Source of the DNA: Gammaproteobacteria bacterium
Lineage (GTDB): Bacteria; Pseudomonadota; Gammaproteobacteria; Pseudomonadales; Pseudohongiellaceae
Direction: 5' to 3'
Assembly: GCA_030427065.1 (NCBI GenBank)
Contig: JAUHWU010000020.1
Coordinates: 1-35,567, forward strand
DNA length: 35,567 nt
This document shows positions 20,333 through 29,462 of the stretch, in pieces (position 1 is the first letter of the stretch; every line of letters begins with the position of its first letter). A program made the translations under genes and the position numbers. The notes beneath the pieces were generated by a model. It saw only the letters and a program-made list of their open reading frames with translations. It was not told the DNA's origin and did not search any database.

Positions 20333-20950
20333 ATGAGCAGACTATTAGATCTTAAAGCAGTCTCTGATGCCGAAATCAATGAAGCCCCCTACCCCTACTT
20401 TACTGTAGAGCGTTCGGTCACAAATGAATTTGTGGAAGAAGTGTTGAATGACTTTCCCAGTATTACAGCAGGCGGAAGTTTTGCCCTGAGTGAAGTGAGT
20501 CCTGGAGCGCGATTAAATGAGTTGCTGGAAGAACTTAATGGTAACGAGTTCAGGGATATTATTTCAGAAAAACTACAACTGGATTTGCGTGACAGACCAA
20601 TGGTGATAACCCTGCGAGGAATATCCAGGGCTAAAGATGGTCGTATTCATACAGACTCAAAGTCAAAAATGGCCACAATTCTGATTTACTTTAATGAGCC
20701 GTGGACAGAAGAAACCGGAAAACTTCGCGTACTGAAAAGTGAAAACATGGATGATTATGTGGCAGAGATTACTCCTGATGCAGGCGCCATGATTGCCTTT
20801 AAAGTGACAGATAATTGCTGGCACGGTTACCCGGCTTTTGAAGGGACAAGGCAGTCTATTCAGATCAATTTTGTTGAAGACGATAAAGCGGCTAATAAGC
20901 ATGGCAGGCGTCACGGCTGGACCGCAAAACTAAAAAAATTACTGTCCTGA
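20333..20950 (+). CDS. Putative 2-oxoglutarate/Fe(II)-dependent oxygenase (prolyl-hydroxylase-like fold)
   Basis: This 205-residue protein has the facial triad expected for a 2OG-Fe(II) oxygenase: His106-Thr-Asp108 in the GRIHTDSKSK segment, a distal His164 in NCWHGYP, and Arg173 in GTRQSIQINF as likely 2-oxoglutarate anchor. The intervening ATILIYFNEPW strand is typical of the double-stranded beta-helix fold. The N-terminal 90 residues (APYPYFTVERSVT..FVEEVLNDFP) resemble other small bacterial members. The C-terminal tail is basic. It lies between a lipid A-type acyltransferase and heptosyltransferase I, so hydroxylation of a cell-envelope sugar, lipid or protein is a reasonable guess, but the substrate is unknown. 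The start is an ATG with a weak AGAG element. Confidence 0.75.
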   Translation: MSRLLDLKAVSDAEINEAPYPYFTVERSVTNEFVEEVLNDFPSITAGGSFALSEVSPGARLNELLEELNGNEFRDIISEKLQLDLRDRPMVITLRGISRAKDGRIHTDSKSKMATILIYFNEPWTEETGKLRVLKSENMDDYVAEITPDAGAMIAFKVTDNCWHGYPAFEGTRQSIQINFVEDDKAANKHGRRHGWTAKLKKLLS

Positions 20951-21061
20951 AAATTCTCAGCAATTATTATGACTGGAGTTGTAGCTGGTTGTACTGTCAG
21001 TATACCCTCAGTATTACGAGCCATATAAAGATCCATATAACGACAAAGAGGCAAAGCTATC

Positions 21062-22147
21062 ATTAAGCGTGTACTGGTTATCAAGTTAACCTCAATGGGT
21101 GACTTGATGCATGCCCTCCCGGCTTTGACCGATGCTTGCGAGCAATATCCTGGAATCGAATTTGATTGGGTTGTGGATGAAGCATTTGCCGAAGTACCGT
21201 CATGGCATCCTGCAGTAAAAAATATCTATACAAGTGCACACCGGCGCTGGAAGAAAAGTTTAATATCATCATGGCAAAATGACGAGCTTTCCGGTTTTAG
21301 GAAAAATTTAAATGCTAATGAATATGATGTCGTAATAGATGCACAGAATAATGTTAAAAGTTCATTTATAAGTTTCCTTAGAAAAGGTCATGTGCATGGT
21401 ATGGACATTCACAGTGTTGCAGAGCAACCAGCCTTTCTAGCCTATAAATACAGACATTCCATTGATAAAAATCAGCACGCTATTTCGCGCCAGCGTGAAC
21501 TTTTTGCCAAGGCTCTTGGTTATAAACTGCCTGGTACAAAAGTGAACTATGGGATTAAGTCAGATGCCTTTATATTGCCGTCCATTGCCGTTGAATCACC
21601 ATTCCTGTTCTTTGTGCATAATGCCAGTTGGACGACAAAATTATGGAATGAAAGTTACTGGTTTGAATTAATAGAATTGGCCAAAGAAGAAAATTATAAT
21701 GTGGTATTGCCTGGTGGAAACAATGAAGAACTTGCAAGAGCTGCATTGATTGCTTCTAAACATGACAATGCCTTTGCCTTGCCCAGAATGACCTTATCCG
21801 AACTGGGTGGAATTATCAGTAAGGCAGAAGGAGCTATTTGCTGTGATACCGGTCTGGCCCATTTGACAGCTATTACCGGGACGCCATCAGTGACAATGTA
21901 TGGGCCAACCAGTGTTGACCTTATTGGTACCTACGGCGCCGGCCAACAGCACCTTGATGCAGAGAATCCGCATTTTACCTGTAGTCCATGTTACAAGAGA
22001 AGTTGCATCTATTATGGTAAATCGAGTGCCATGTCTGCCTGTATGAACTCTTTTAAACCAGCACAAGTATGGGAATTGTTGCGAACACAAATGAAAAAAA
22101 TTACAGACTCAAAACGCAAAAAATTAATTCCGCCAGAAGTGGGGTGA
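21062..22147 (+). CDS. waaC: Lipopolysaccharide heptosyltransferase I (WaaC)
   Basis: Conserved WaaC sequence begins at 21062, reading [M]KRVLVIKLTSMGDLMHALPA. The codon at the expected initiator position is ATT, preceded by ATC; the in-frame stop at 21038 excludes a start further upstream. An AGAGG element (21047-21051) lies 10 bases before the ATT. The first in-frame ATG (21095) would remove the first beta strand. FDWVVDEAFAEVPSWHPAV and RRWKK match WaaC closely, and CCDTGLAHLTAITGTPSVTMYGPT is the GT9 sugar-nucleotide-binding region; a cysteine-containing C-terminal segment follows. The enzyme adds the first L-glycero-D-manno-heptose to Kdo-lipid A. Its 3' end overlaps convergent trkH by 24 bp. 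Length from the ATT is 361 residues. Confidence 0.9.
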   Translation: MKRVLVIKLTSMGDLMHALPALTDACEQYPGIEFDWVVDEAFAEVPSWHPAVKNIYTSAHRRWKKSLISSWQNDELSGFRKNLNANEYDVVIDAQNNVKSSFISFLRKGHVHGMDIHSVAEQPAFLAYKYRHSIDKNQHAISRQRELFAKALGYKLPGTKVNYGIKSDAFILPSIAVESPFLFFVHNASWTTKLWNESYWFELIELAKEENYNVVLPGGNNEELARAALIASKHDNAFALPRMTLSELGGIISKAEGAICCDTGLAHLTAITGTPSVTMYGPTSVDLIGTYGAGQQHLDAENPHFTCSPCYKRSCIYYGKSSAMSACMNSFKPAQVWELLRTQMKKITDSKRKKLIPPEVG

Positions 22148-23572
22148 GAGTAATACCAGCAGCGTGAAAACTTCAAGCCTGCCCAGTAGCATACCAAGAC
22201 ACAGTATCCATTTCGCTGCATCTGGCACACTGCCATAATTTTCCGCAACGCCGCCAAGTCCTGGCCCCAGGTTATTTATACTAGCGCCCACAGCTGTGAA
22301 GGCAGTAGTAATATCAAGATCTACGGCAAGCAGGGCCAGCAACATAACCATATAGGCCATAACGTAAACAGAGAAAAAACCCCATACTGACTCAATGACA
22401 CGTTCCGGGACACGCTGGTTGCCTAACTTGATTGGAATGACCGCATTTGGATGAATCAGCTTTTCAATTTCTCTGAAGCCCTGCTTGATGATAAGTAAAA
22501 CGCGAATAACTTTCATGCCACCACCGGTAGATCCTGCGCAACAACCAATAATTGCCATGTAAAATAATAAAAAGGGCAGGAAGGTTGGCCAGGAGCTGAA
22601 ATCTGCGGTGCTGAAGCCTGTAGTCGTGGTAATCGAAACCACTTCAAAAATACCTTTGAAAAATGCATCTTCCAAATTATAAGTTCCGGAAAAATAGAGG
22701 AAAGGGACCGAAATCAGGGCAACTACCAACAACATGCCAATATAGAATTTGAATTCTGAATCTCCAAAATAGTGTTTGATGCTTTTATGCTCCCAGGCAA
22801 AAAAGTGCAAAGCAAAATTTATTCCGGAAACCAGCATAAATACTGTGGCAATCATTTCAATCACAGCGCTGTCAAAATAGGCAATACTGGCGTCATGGGT
22901 GGAGAAGCCGCCGATGGCCGTCGTTGCGAAACTGTGTCCAATGGCATCGAATAGTGTCATTCCTGCCATGAAATAGGATGAAGCGCAAACCATGGTAAGG
23001 CTGATATAAATAAGCAACAGGGCTTTGGCGGTCTCGGTCACGCGCGGCAGTAGCTTGTTGTCTTTGACCGGTCCCGGACTTTCCGCGCGATATAACTGCA
23101 TTCCACCTATGCCGAGCATGGGTAGAATCGCGACAGCTATTGCGATAATACCCATCCCGCCAAGCCACTGCAGCTGTTGCCGGTAATACAAAATGGAACG
23201 CGGTAGCTGGTCAAGACCTGAAAGTACTGTGGCACCGGTGGTAGTAAGTCCGGATATGGATTCAAAAAAAGAGTCGGTGACCGACATTTGCAAGGATTCA
23301 GTAAGTATAAAGGGAAAGCTACCGAACGATCCAAGCACGGTCCAGAACAGGGTGACCACCAGAAAGCAGTCCCTGGTTTTAAGTTCCTTATGGTTATGCA
23401 TCACCGGTGCCCAGAGTACAAAACCGGAAAGTAAAGTAATAAAGAATGTCGTCAGGAAAGAGTAGATGACGCCGTCATCGTAATACAAGGAAACCAGCAA
23501 AGGCGGAATCTGGGTGCAACTGAAGATCATCAGCAACACACCTAATATGCGAAAAATAACCGGCAGATTCAT
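22124..23572 (-). CDS. trkH: Trk potassium uptake system membrane subunit TrkH/TrkG
   Basis: This 482-residue protein is hydrophobic with about ten membrane segments and re-entrant pore loops. Selectivity-filter-like stretches include ESISGLTTTGATVLSGLDQLP, SFATTAIGGFSTHDASI, VVSITTTTGFSTADFSSWP and AVGASINNLGPGLGG, one per pseudo-repeat as in TrkH/KtrB channels. GCCAGSTGGGMKVIRVLLI is also a family hallmark. It forms the K+-conducting pore and is gated by the cytosolic nucleotide-binding subunit TrkA, encoded 55 bp upstream on the same strand. It ends the def-fmt-rsmB-trkA-trkH leftward series and overlaps the end of convergent waaC by 24 bp. Confidence 0.95.
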   Translation of the reverse strand: MNLPVIFRILGVLLMIFSCTQIPPLLVSLYYDDGVIYSFLTTFFITLLSGFVLWAPVMHNHKELKTRDCFLVVTLFWTVLGSFGSFPFILTESLQMSVTDSFFESISGLTTTGATVLSGLDQLPRSILYYRQQLQWLGGMGIIAIAVAILPMLGIGGMQLYRAESPGPVKDNKLLPRVTETAKALLLIYISLTMVCASSYFMAGMTLFDAIGHSFATTAIGGFSTHDASIAYFDSAVIEMIATVFMLVSGINFALHFFAWEHKSIKHYFGDSEFKFYIGMLLVVALISVPFLYFSGTYNLEDAFFKGIFEVVSITTTTGFSTADFSSWPTFLPFLLFYMAIIGCCAGSTGGGMKVIRVLLIIKQGFREIEKLIHPNAVIPIKLGNQRVPERVIESVWGFFSVYVMAYMVMLLALLAVDLDITTAFTAVGASINNLGPGLGGVAENYGSVPDAAKWILCLGMLLGRLEVFTLLVLLSPHFWRN

Positions 23573-23627
23573 TGTATTTCCGTGTTAAAGCCTGATTTTC
23601 GATGTATTCAAAGTGCTTTTCTGCCCA

Positions 23628-25001
23628 TTAAAAAAATGTCAGTCCGACCTGGAATAAACGCTCCAGTTCCGAAATCCGTTTTTTATCTACCAGGAACATG
23701 ATTACATGGTCATCGGTTTCTATGACAAAATCATCATGGGCAATAAAGACCTTGTTGTCCCTGACGATGGCACCAATCGTTGTGCCCTCGGGCAAATCAA
23801 TATCCTGAATCTGCTTGCCGACCACTTTGGATGTGTGTTTGTCACCATGGGCGATAGCCTCCATGGCTTCAGCAGCACCGCGTCGCAGAGAGTAAACATT
23901 GACTACATCCCCTTTGCGCACATGGGTTAACAGGCTACCTATCGTGGCTTGCTGGGGAGAAATCGCAATATCAATTTCACCGCTCTGGATCAAGTCTACA
24001 TAAGCCGGGTTGGCAATCAGCGTCATAACGCGGCCTGCACCCATACGCTTGGCTAACAGGGAGGACATGATGTTTGCATCATCGTTATTGGTAAGTGCCA
24101 GAAAGATATCGGTATCCTCTATATTTTCACTTACCAGCATTTCCATATCCGAGGCATCGCCATGCAATACAGTGGTGGATTTAAGTTTTTCGGTCAGGTC
24201 TTTACAACGTTCATAGTCCATTTCAATGACTTTGACGCGATAGGTTTTTTCCAGTAATTCCGCCAACCGTTCACCGATATTGCCCCCTCCTGCAATCATG
24301 ATTTTTTTATAGGGCTTGTCTACGCGGCGCAGTTCACTCATTACATCACGAATATTTTCCCTGGCGGCAATGAAGAAAACTTCGTCGCCTTCTTCAATTA
24401 CCGTATTGCCTTGCGGCATGATAGGACGGTTACGGCGAAAAATAGCCGCCACGCGGGTATCAACATTGGGCATGTGTTCACGCAGGGCTGATATTTCCTG
24501 ATTTATCAGGAGTCCTCCCTGGGTGGCTTTTACACCAACCAGTTGCACCAGGCCATTTGAAAAATCCAGTACCTGCAGGGCTCCGGGCAGATCTATCAGC
24601 TTCTTGATGTATAACGAAACTTCCTGCTCAGGACTGATTACTACATCAATGGGAATAGCTTCCGGGCTGAAAAGTTTGGGGACAGCAACATAGGAATTGG
24701 AGCGCAGGCGGCAAATCTTTTTCGGTGTACGAAACAGTGAGTATGCTATCTGACAGGCGACCAGATTGACTTCATCGCTGTCGGTAATCGCGATCAGCAT
24801 ATCGGCGTCACGAGCTCCGGCATTTTCAAGAACATCAGGGTAAGAGACCTGGCCTTCAACGGTTGCAATGTCAAGACGGTCCTTTAATTCTCTGAGTTTA
24901 GCGGCATTGGGGTCAACGACAGTGATGTCATTGGCTTCCTTGGCAAGGTTTTCGGCCAGCGCTGCACCGACCTTATTGGCGCCAAGTATTATTATTTTCA
25001 T
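23628..25001 (-). CDS. trkA: Trk potassium transporter NAD-binding subunit TrkA
   Basis: At 457 residues this is close to E. coli TrkA (458). It is built from two RCK_N/RCK_C repeats: the first Rossmann glycine motif is [14 protein letters not shown] (7-20) with VVDPN at the end of the second strand, and the second is [15 protein letters not shown] (237-251) with [13 protein letters not shown]. It is a peripheral cytoplasmic regulator that binds nucleotides (NADH, ATP/ADP in the family) and gates TrkH. It lies 106 bp after rsmB and directly before trkH. The rsmB-trkA order is conserved in Pseudomonas-like genomes. Confidence 0.97.
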   Translation of the reverse strand: MKIIILGANKVGAALAENLAKEANDITVVDPNAAKLRELKDRLDIATVEGQVSYPDVLENAGARDADMLIAITDSDEVNLVACQIAYSLFRTPKKICRLRSNSYVAVPKLFSPEAIPIDVVISPEQEVSLYIKKLIDLPGALQVLDFSNGLVQLVGVKATQGGLLINQEISALREHMPNVDTRVAAIFRRNRPIMPQGNTVIEEGDEVFFIAARENIRDVMSELRRVDKPYKKIMIAGGGNIGERLAELLEKTYRVKVIEMDYERCKDLTEKLKSTTVLHGDASDMEMLVSENIEDTDIFLALTNNDDANIMSSLLAKRMGAGRVMTLIANPAYVDLIQSGEIDIAISPQQATIGSLLTHVRKGDVVNVYSLRRGAAEAMEAIAHGDKHTSKVVGKQIQDIDLPEGTTIGAIVRDNKVFIAHDDFVIETDDHVIMFLVDKKRISELERLFQVGLTFF

Positions 25002-25107
25002 GAGTGGAGAAAGCTCCTGCCGAATTCAGATAACTGGATTGAATGATTATAGACAATTAGCGCAGATGGCTGAAATCGTCTTGGAAATAAAGAAGGGGCG
25101 CAATTGT

Positions 25108-26412
25108 TCAATATTTTTCGAGTAAAGCATAGTAAAAACCATCAAGCTGATCCGTTCCGGGCAAAAACTGAATGCCAAAGGAGCAATTAACAGCCTTGTG
25201 ATTAGTCAGTGAGATTGACCTGGCGTTGGCAGTTTTGGCGATAAACGCTTCTATATTAAGCTCATTTTCGTGTCGTAACACGGAGCAGGTGGAATAAAGC
25301 AATTTTCCTCCCTGCTTCAGGCATGGCCACAAGGTATCCAGTAACTGCTGCTGAATCTGAATTAGCCGCTCAATATCGCTCTTTTGGCGCAACACCTTGA
25401 TATCCGGATGACGGCGGATGACGCCGGTACCAGAGCAGGGCGCATCAAGCAGGATGGCATCAAAAGGCTTTCCATCCCACCAACTGATGGTATCAATCGC
25501 ATCTGCACATATGACAGAAGCCTTGAGGTTCAGGCGTTCCAGGTTTTCATTGACGCGCTGCAGGCGTTGATTGCTGTTATCCAAAGCGATCATATCAAGT
25601 TGGCCTGCCTGATATTCAAGTAAAGCACAGGTTTTACCACCAGGCGCGGCACAGGCATCAAGCACTCTGGAGCCCGCGGCGGGAGCCAGCAAGTGAGCTG
25701 ACATCTGTGAGGCCTCATCCTGAACACTGACCAGACCATCATAAAATCCAGGTAATTCACTCACATCAATTGGGCTTTCCAGAATTACCGATGAGTGACT
25801 GTGGTTACCGGCACTGGCGTTAATGCCAGCCTGCTGCAATTGCTCCAGATAATTCTGCCTGTTTACAGCGCCACTATTGACCCGCAATGTCATTGGGGCC
25901 TGAAGATTATTCTGTTCCAATATAAGTTCAAATGAATCAGGCCAGTCTTTTTTCAAGGCGTCCATCAGCCAGCGCGGATGAGAATAGCGGGCTTTATTGT
26001 CAGTGAGTATGGCTAGCCCCAGTTGATCCTCTTCGCGTTGCGCCCTGCGCAGAACGGCATTAACCAGTTTGCTTGCCCAGTTTTTCTTTAGTAAGCGAGT
26101 GAGGGAGACGGTTTCGTTGATGGCAGCATGAGCGGGGGTGCGCATAAACTTAAGCTGATATAGGCCCAGCAGGATCAGGCAATAAATATCATTGTCTTTT
26201 TTACGCAGCGGTTTATCCATCATTGATTGGGCAATGAAATCCAGGCGCTGATACCAGCGACACACACCAAAGGTATATTCGCGGATTAATGGCAGGTTTG
26301 CAGCCGGATTTTCCCGAGCCAGCGAAACCAGCAAAGAGGACAAGGATCCCTGCTGAGACGTCAGTGAGTTCAGGGCCTTTGTTGCCAGTAAGCGGTTACT
26401 TACCGCGCTCAC
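25108..26412 (-). CDS. rsmB: 16S rRNA (cytosine-967-C5)-methyltransferase RsmB
   Basis: This 434-residue protein has an N-terminal NusB-like RNA-binding domain (about residues 1-140, including FMRTPAHAAINETVSL and SKLVNAVLRR). The SAM-dependent catalytic domain has LDACAAPGGKTCALLE (251-266), DAPCSGTGVIRRHPDIK with Cys326, and YSTCSV with the catalytic Cys376. It methylates C967 of 16S rRNA. Translation starts at a GTG whose sequence GTGA overlaps the fmt stop by 4 bp, so fmt and rsmB are translationally coupled. Confidence 0.97.
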   Translation of the reverse strand: MSAVSNRLLATKALNSLTSQQGSLSSLLVSLARENPAANLPLIREYTFGVCRWYQRLDFIAQSMMDKPLRKKDNDIYCLILLGLYQLKFMRTPAHAAINETVSLTRLLKKNWASKLVNAVLRRAQREEDQLGLAILTDNKARYSHPRWLMDALKKDWPDSFELILEQNNLQAPMTLRVNSGAVNRQNYLEQLQQAGINASAGNHSHSSVILESPIDVSELPGFYDGLVSVQDEASQMSAHLLAPAAGSRVLDACAAPGGKTCALLEYQAGQLDMIALDNSNQRLQRVNENLERLNLKASVICADAIDTISWWDGKPFDAILLDAPCSGTGVIRRHPDIKVLRQKSDIERLIQIQQQLLDTLWPCLKQGGKLLYSTCSVLRHENELNIEAFIAKTANARSISLTNHKAVNCSFGIQFLPGTDQLDGFYYALLEKY

Positions 26413-27380
26413 TTCAGAGGCTCGTTAGTATCATCTGACGCGAGACTTTCTCCGGCTTGAAAAAGGTCGGGGTGTCCGTTGAAGACATCCTTGATAGCGG
26501 TGGGTGCTTTGCCCGGAAACTGGACCGTCTGGATTTCCAGAACGCCCTGCCCACAAACAACACGAAAACTGTCCCGGGTTTTTTCTAAAATAGTGCCTGC
26601 AATACCTTGATCAGGAGTAATCAAGCTTTTGGCCTGAATAATCCGCAAGCGATCATTTTTATAGTGACACCAGGCCGGCGAACGGGGGTAAAACGCCTGG
26701 ATCTGGTGCGCTATGGATTGAGCTGAATGTTGCCAATTGATGAACGCCTCATCCTTGTTAAGCTTTTTCGCATAGGTGGCCAGGGAGTTGTCCTGTGGCA
26801 GAGCTTTTGCCTGAAATCCCCGAAGCTCTTCCAGCACTGTCGACAGTCCTTGCTGGCCAAGGCGCAGCAGGCGGCTGGTCAGAGTTTCGGCATTGTCCTG
26901 CTCAGTAATCGGGGTAGCCAGCTGCATTAATACCGGACCGGTATCCAGACCTTGTTCCATTTGCATAATCGAGACTCCGCTCTGGCTGTCACCCGCTAGA
27001 ATAGCTCTTTCAATAGGCGCTGCACCGCGCCAACGTGGAAGCAGGGAAGCATGAACGTTTATGCAACCATAGCGTGGCGTGTCTAAAATTTCCTGGTTGA
27101 GGATCTGGCCATAAGCTACCACTACCATAACATCGGCGGCCAGGTTGGCAAGCTGTGCTGCTTCCTGATTCAGGCTTTGGGGTTGCAGGATATTGATATT
27201 ATTGGCTGCCGCGACTTCTTTGACTGGCGTTGGCTGTAAATGCTTGCCGCGCCCGACACGACGGTCTGGCTGGCTGTAAACTGCAACAACATTGAAGCCC
27301 TTTTGGACAAGGTCTTGTAGATGACCCGCAGCAAAATCGGGAGTACCGGCGAAAACAATACGCAGGGATTTATCTGTCAT
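26409..27380 (-). CDS. fmt: Methionyl-tRNA formyltransferase
   Basis: At 323 residues this is standard Fmt length. The N-terminal hydrolase-like domain starts RIVFAGTPDFAAGHL and contains the 10-formyltetrahydrofolate site GCINVHASLLPRWRGAAPIE with the catalytic Asn108 and His110, and Asp146 in GLDTGPVL. The C-terminal oligonucleotide-binding-like domain follows. Fmt formylates initiator Met-tRNA for translation start; the product's formyl group is later removed by the deformylase encoded just upstream (18-bp gap). The gene is coupled to rsmB at the 3' end. Confidence 0.98.
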   Translation of the reverse strand: MTDKSLRIVFAGTPDFAAGHLQDLVQKGFNVVAVYSQPDRRVGRGKHLQPTPVKEVAAANNINILQPQSLNQEAAQLANLAADVMVVVAYGQILNQEILDTPRYGCINVHASLLPRWRGAAPIERAILAGDSQSGVSIMQMEQGLDTGPVLMQLATPITEQDNAETLTSRLLRLGQQGLSTVLEELRGFQAKALPQDNSLATYAKKLNKDEAFINWQHSAQSIAHQIQAFYPRSPAWCHYKNDRLRIIQAKSLITPDQGIAGTILEKTRDSFRVVCGQGVLEIQTVQFPGKAPTAIKDVFNGHPDLFQAGESLASDDTNEPLK

Positions 27381-27398
27381 GGTGAATAAGCCAGGGAA

Positions 27399-27920
27399 TC
27401 AGGCCGGGGTAGGCGATTTTTGCTGCCGATGTTCTTTCTCCAGCTTGGATTTGATGCGTTGACGTTTCAGTGAGGACAGGTAGTCCACAAATAGCTTGCC
27501 ATCAAGGTGATCAATCTCATGCTGAATACATACCGCCAGAATACCTTCGGCTTCAAGCTCAAAGGGATCGCCATTTCTGTCCAGGGCCTTAATCATTACC
27601 TTGCGAGGTCTGGTGACCAGTTCGTAAAAGCCCGGAACAGACAGACAACCTTCTTCATAACCCATGGGCTGTGGATCCAACACAGTGATTTCAGGGTTGA
27701 TGAAAACCCTCGCATCGCCATGGTCTTCAGAAATATCCATAACCAGCATGCGCTTGTGAACATTGACCTGGGTTGCGGCAAGACCGATACCTTCTGCCTC
27801 ATACATGGTTTCGATCATGTTATCGAGAATCTCCCGAATTGAATCATCAACGACCTCTACAGGCGCGGCAACTTTGCGCAGCCTTGGGTCGGGAAATTCC
27901 AGTATTGTCATCAAGCTCAT
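27399..27920 (-). CDS. def: Peptide deformylase
   Basis: This 173-residue metalloenzyme has all three deformylase motifs: GIGLAATQV (44-52), EGCLSVPG with metal-ligand Cys92, and QHEIDHLDG with His134, Glu135 and His138. It removes the N-formyl group from nascent proteins. The ATG at 27920 ([15 protein letters not shown]) aligns with the Pseudomonas start; an internal ATG three codons later is a possible alternative and neither has a strong ribosome-binding site. It heads the def-fmt-rsmB-trkA-trkH direction and is divergent from the LysM gene. Confidence 0.97.
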   Translation of the reverse strand: MSLMTILEFPDPRLRKVAAPVEVVDDSIREILDNMIETMYEAEGIGLAATQVNVHKRMLVMDISEDHGDARVFINPEITVLDPQPMGYEEGCLSVPGFYELVTRPRKVMIKALDRNGDPFELEAEGILAVCIQHEIDHLDGKLFVDYLSSLKRQRIKSKLEKEHRQQKSPTPA

Positions 27921-28229
27921 AGTAGATCAGCAGGGTAGTAGGTTTTGGGCAGCTATTTGTTTGGGTAATGCCTTCATAAATGTTGGGCAATCATTGGCCC
28001 GGACGGCTGCAATGATACGCGAATATTACAAATAATTTTATATCTGTGCTCCACTCTTCTACGGATTTATCCTGTTAATGGGGCTGAATGAGCAGAATGA
28101 AAGTCCTATGTACGTCACAATTTACCTAAAATAACCTTGCTAACTGTATAAGATCTCAAAACTTATTGTTACTATTGCGGCAATCATTATAGCTTGCCGG
28201 CCTGTTTAGTCTGCCTGACGAGGATTACC
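27921..28229. promoter_or_regulatory. Divergent regulatory region between def and the LysM gene
   Basis: These 309 bp carry no gene. Rightward, TTGTTA (28166-28171) and TTATAG/TATAGC (28187-28193) form a modest promoter pair about 40 bp before the LysM start, which has a GAGG ribosome-binding site. No clear leftward promoter for def was recognised, although one must lie here if def heads its operon. Confidence 0.35.
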
Positions 28230-29333
28230 ATGACTAACTCCCTGAAAAAGTTTTTCCCGGTTTTTTTGCTTTTACAAGCCGTGTCTTTTATGGCGTTTTC
28301 TGCCGATCAGGTCCAGATACGTGATGATGCCCCTGATCGTTACGAAGTCGTTGTCGGGGACACCCTGTGGGATATCTCGGGAAGATTTCTGGAAGACCCC
28401 TGGCTCTGGCCCGAAGTCTGGGAGCTTAACCCTCAGATTGAAAACCCCCATCTTATCTATCCAGGTGATGTGATTGCCCTGGAATACTCAGCGGACGGAC
28501 CGATGCTGACACTGACCCGGGGTGGCGCTGAAACTACCGGTCTGCGTACCATTCGCCTATCGCCGATGGTCAGGAGAGAGCCAATTAATAGTGCTATCCC
28601 CGCCATTCCACTGGATCGAATCAGTGCCTTCCTGAAAGGCACCATTATAGTTTCAGAAACTGAACTGGAAAACTCACCCTATTTGCTGGCAAACCGGTCA
28701 GGCACCCTTTTGACAGACAACAACAAAGAGGTGTTTGCGAAAGGGAATTGGGATGACGAAATTAACCAGTACAACATAGTCAGAGGCGGGCAGATATACA
28801 GAGATCCGGATACTGGCGCCGTGGTTGGAGTGGAAGGCAAACATATCGGTACTGCTACTATAGTCAATCGGGATGGCAGTAATGCCACTCTGCTGACCGC
28901 AAACATAGAAGAAGAAGTAAGAAAGGGTGACCGTTTCATTGCCAGTTCGGGCAGCAGAATAGATTCCAATTATTTTCCGCGTCCACCTTCAGCCACTATT
29001 GAAGGAAGTATTATCGATATCAGTTTCGGCCGCACAGTGGGCAATCTTTACGACACTATTGTCATTAACCGGGGCAGCAGAAACAGGTTAAGAGTTGGCA
29101 ACCTTCTGGCCTTACAGAAACCAGATATCGAGATTGAAGATGATATCGGCAAGGCGAATCTGGGCCAGCAGGTAAAGCAGTCCCTTGGTTTCAGTAATGA
29201 CAATATTGAAACCTTCAGTGGCGAAAAGTACGCAACAGTACTAATCTACAGAGTATTCGAAGAAGCCAGTCTCGGTATTATTCTTAGCGCAGATCAGGCG
29301 GTTCGGCTGAAAGATAAGGTCGTTTCTCCCTGA
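28230..29333 (+). CDS. LysM domain-containing exported protein
   Basis: The ATG at 28230 has a GAGG element upstream and yields 367 residues (an upstream TTG would add 12). A signal peptide occupies residues 1 to about 24-25 (NSLKKFFPVFLLLQAVSFMA, cleavage near FSA-DQ). One LysM domain follows at about 38-86, with YEVVVGDTLWDISGRFLEDP and NPHLIYPGDVI, which should bind peptidoglycan. The rest is beta-rich with no family motif I recognise. The equivalent gene sits between def and dprA in Pseudomonas (PA0020). It is probably periplasmic, with a cell-wall related but unassigned role. It runs in the same direction as dprA, 129 bp upstream. Confidence 0.85.
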   Translation: MTNSLKKFFPVFLLLQAVSFMAFSADQVQIRDDAPDRYEVVVGDTLWDISGRFLEDPWLWPEVWELNPQIENPHLIYPGDVIALEYSADGPMLTLTRGGAETTGLRTIRLSPMVRREPINSAIPAIPLDRISAFLKGTIIVSETELENSPYLLANRSGTLLTDNNKEVFAKGNWDDEINQYNIVRGGQIYRDPDTGAVVGVEGKHIGTATIVNRDGSNATLLTANIEEEVRKGDRFIASSGSRIDSNYFPRPPSATIEGSIIDISFGRTVGNLYDTIVINRGSRNRLRVGNLLALQKPDIEIEDDIGKANLGQQVKQSLGFSNDNIETFSGEKYATVLIYRVFEEASLGIILSADQAVRLKDKVVSP

Positions 29334-29462
29334 ACGAAAACGTTGGTCATGGATGACCTGTAAACGACTGATATAAGTCCTGATTAAGTTTTATCTATGT
29401 CTTAAATCAGACCGGGTTGGAATCAGCGGCTGACCTGAAACACTCAATTGCGATTGGTTACC

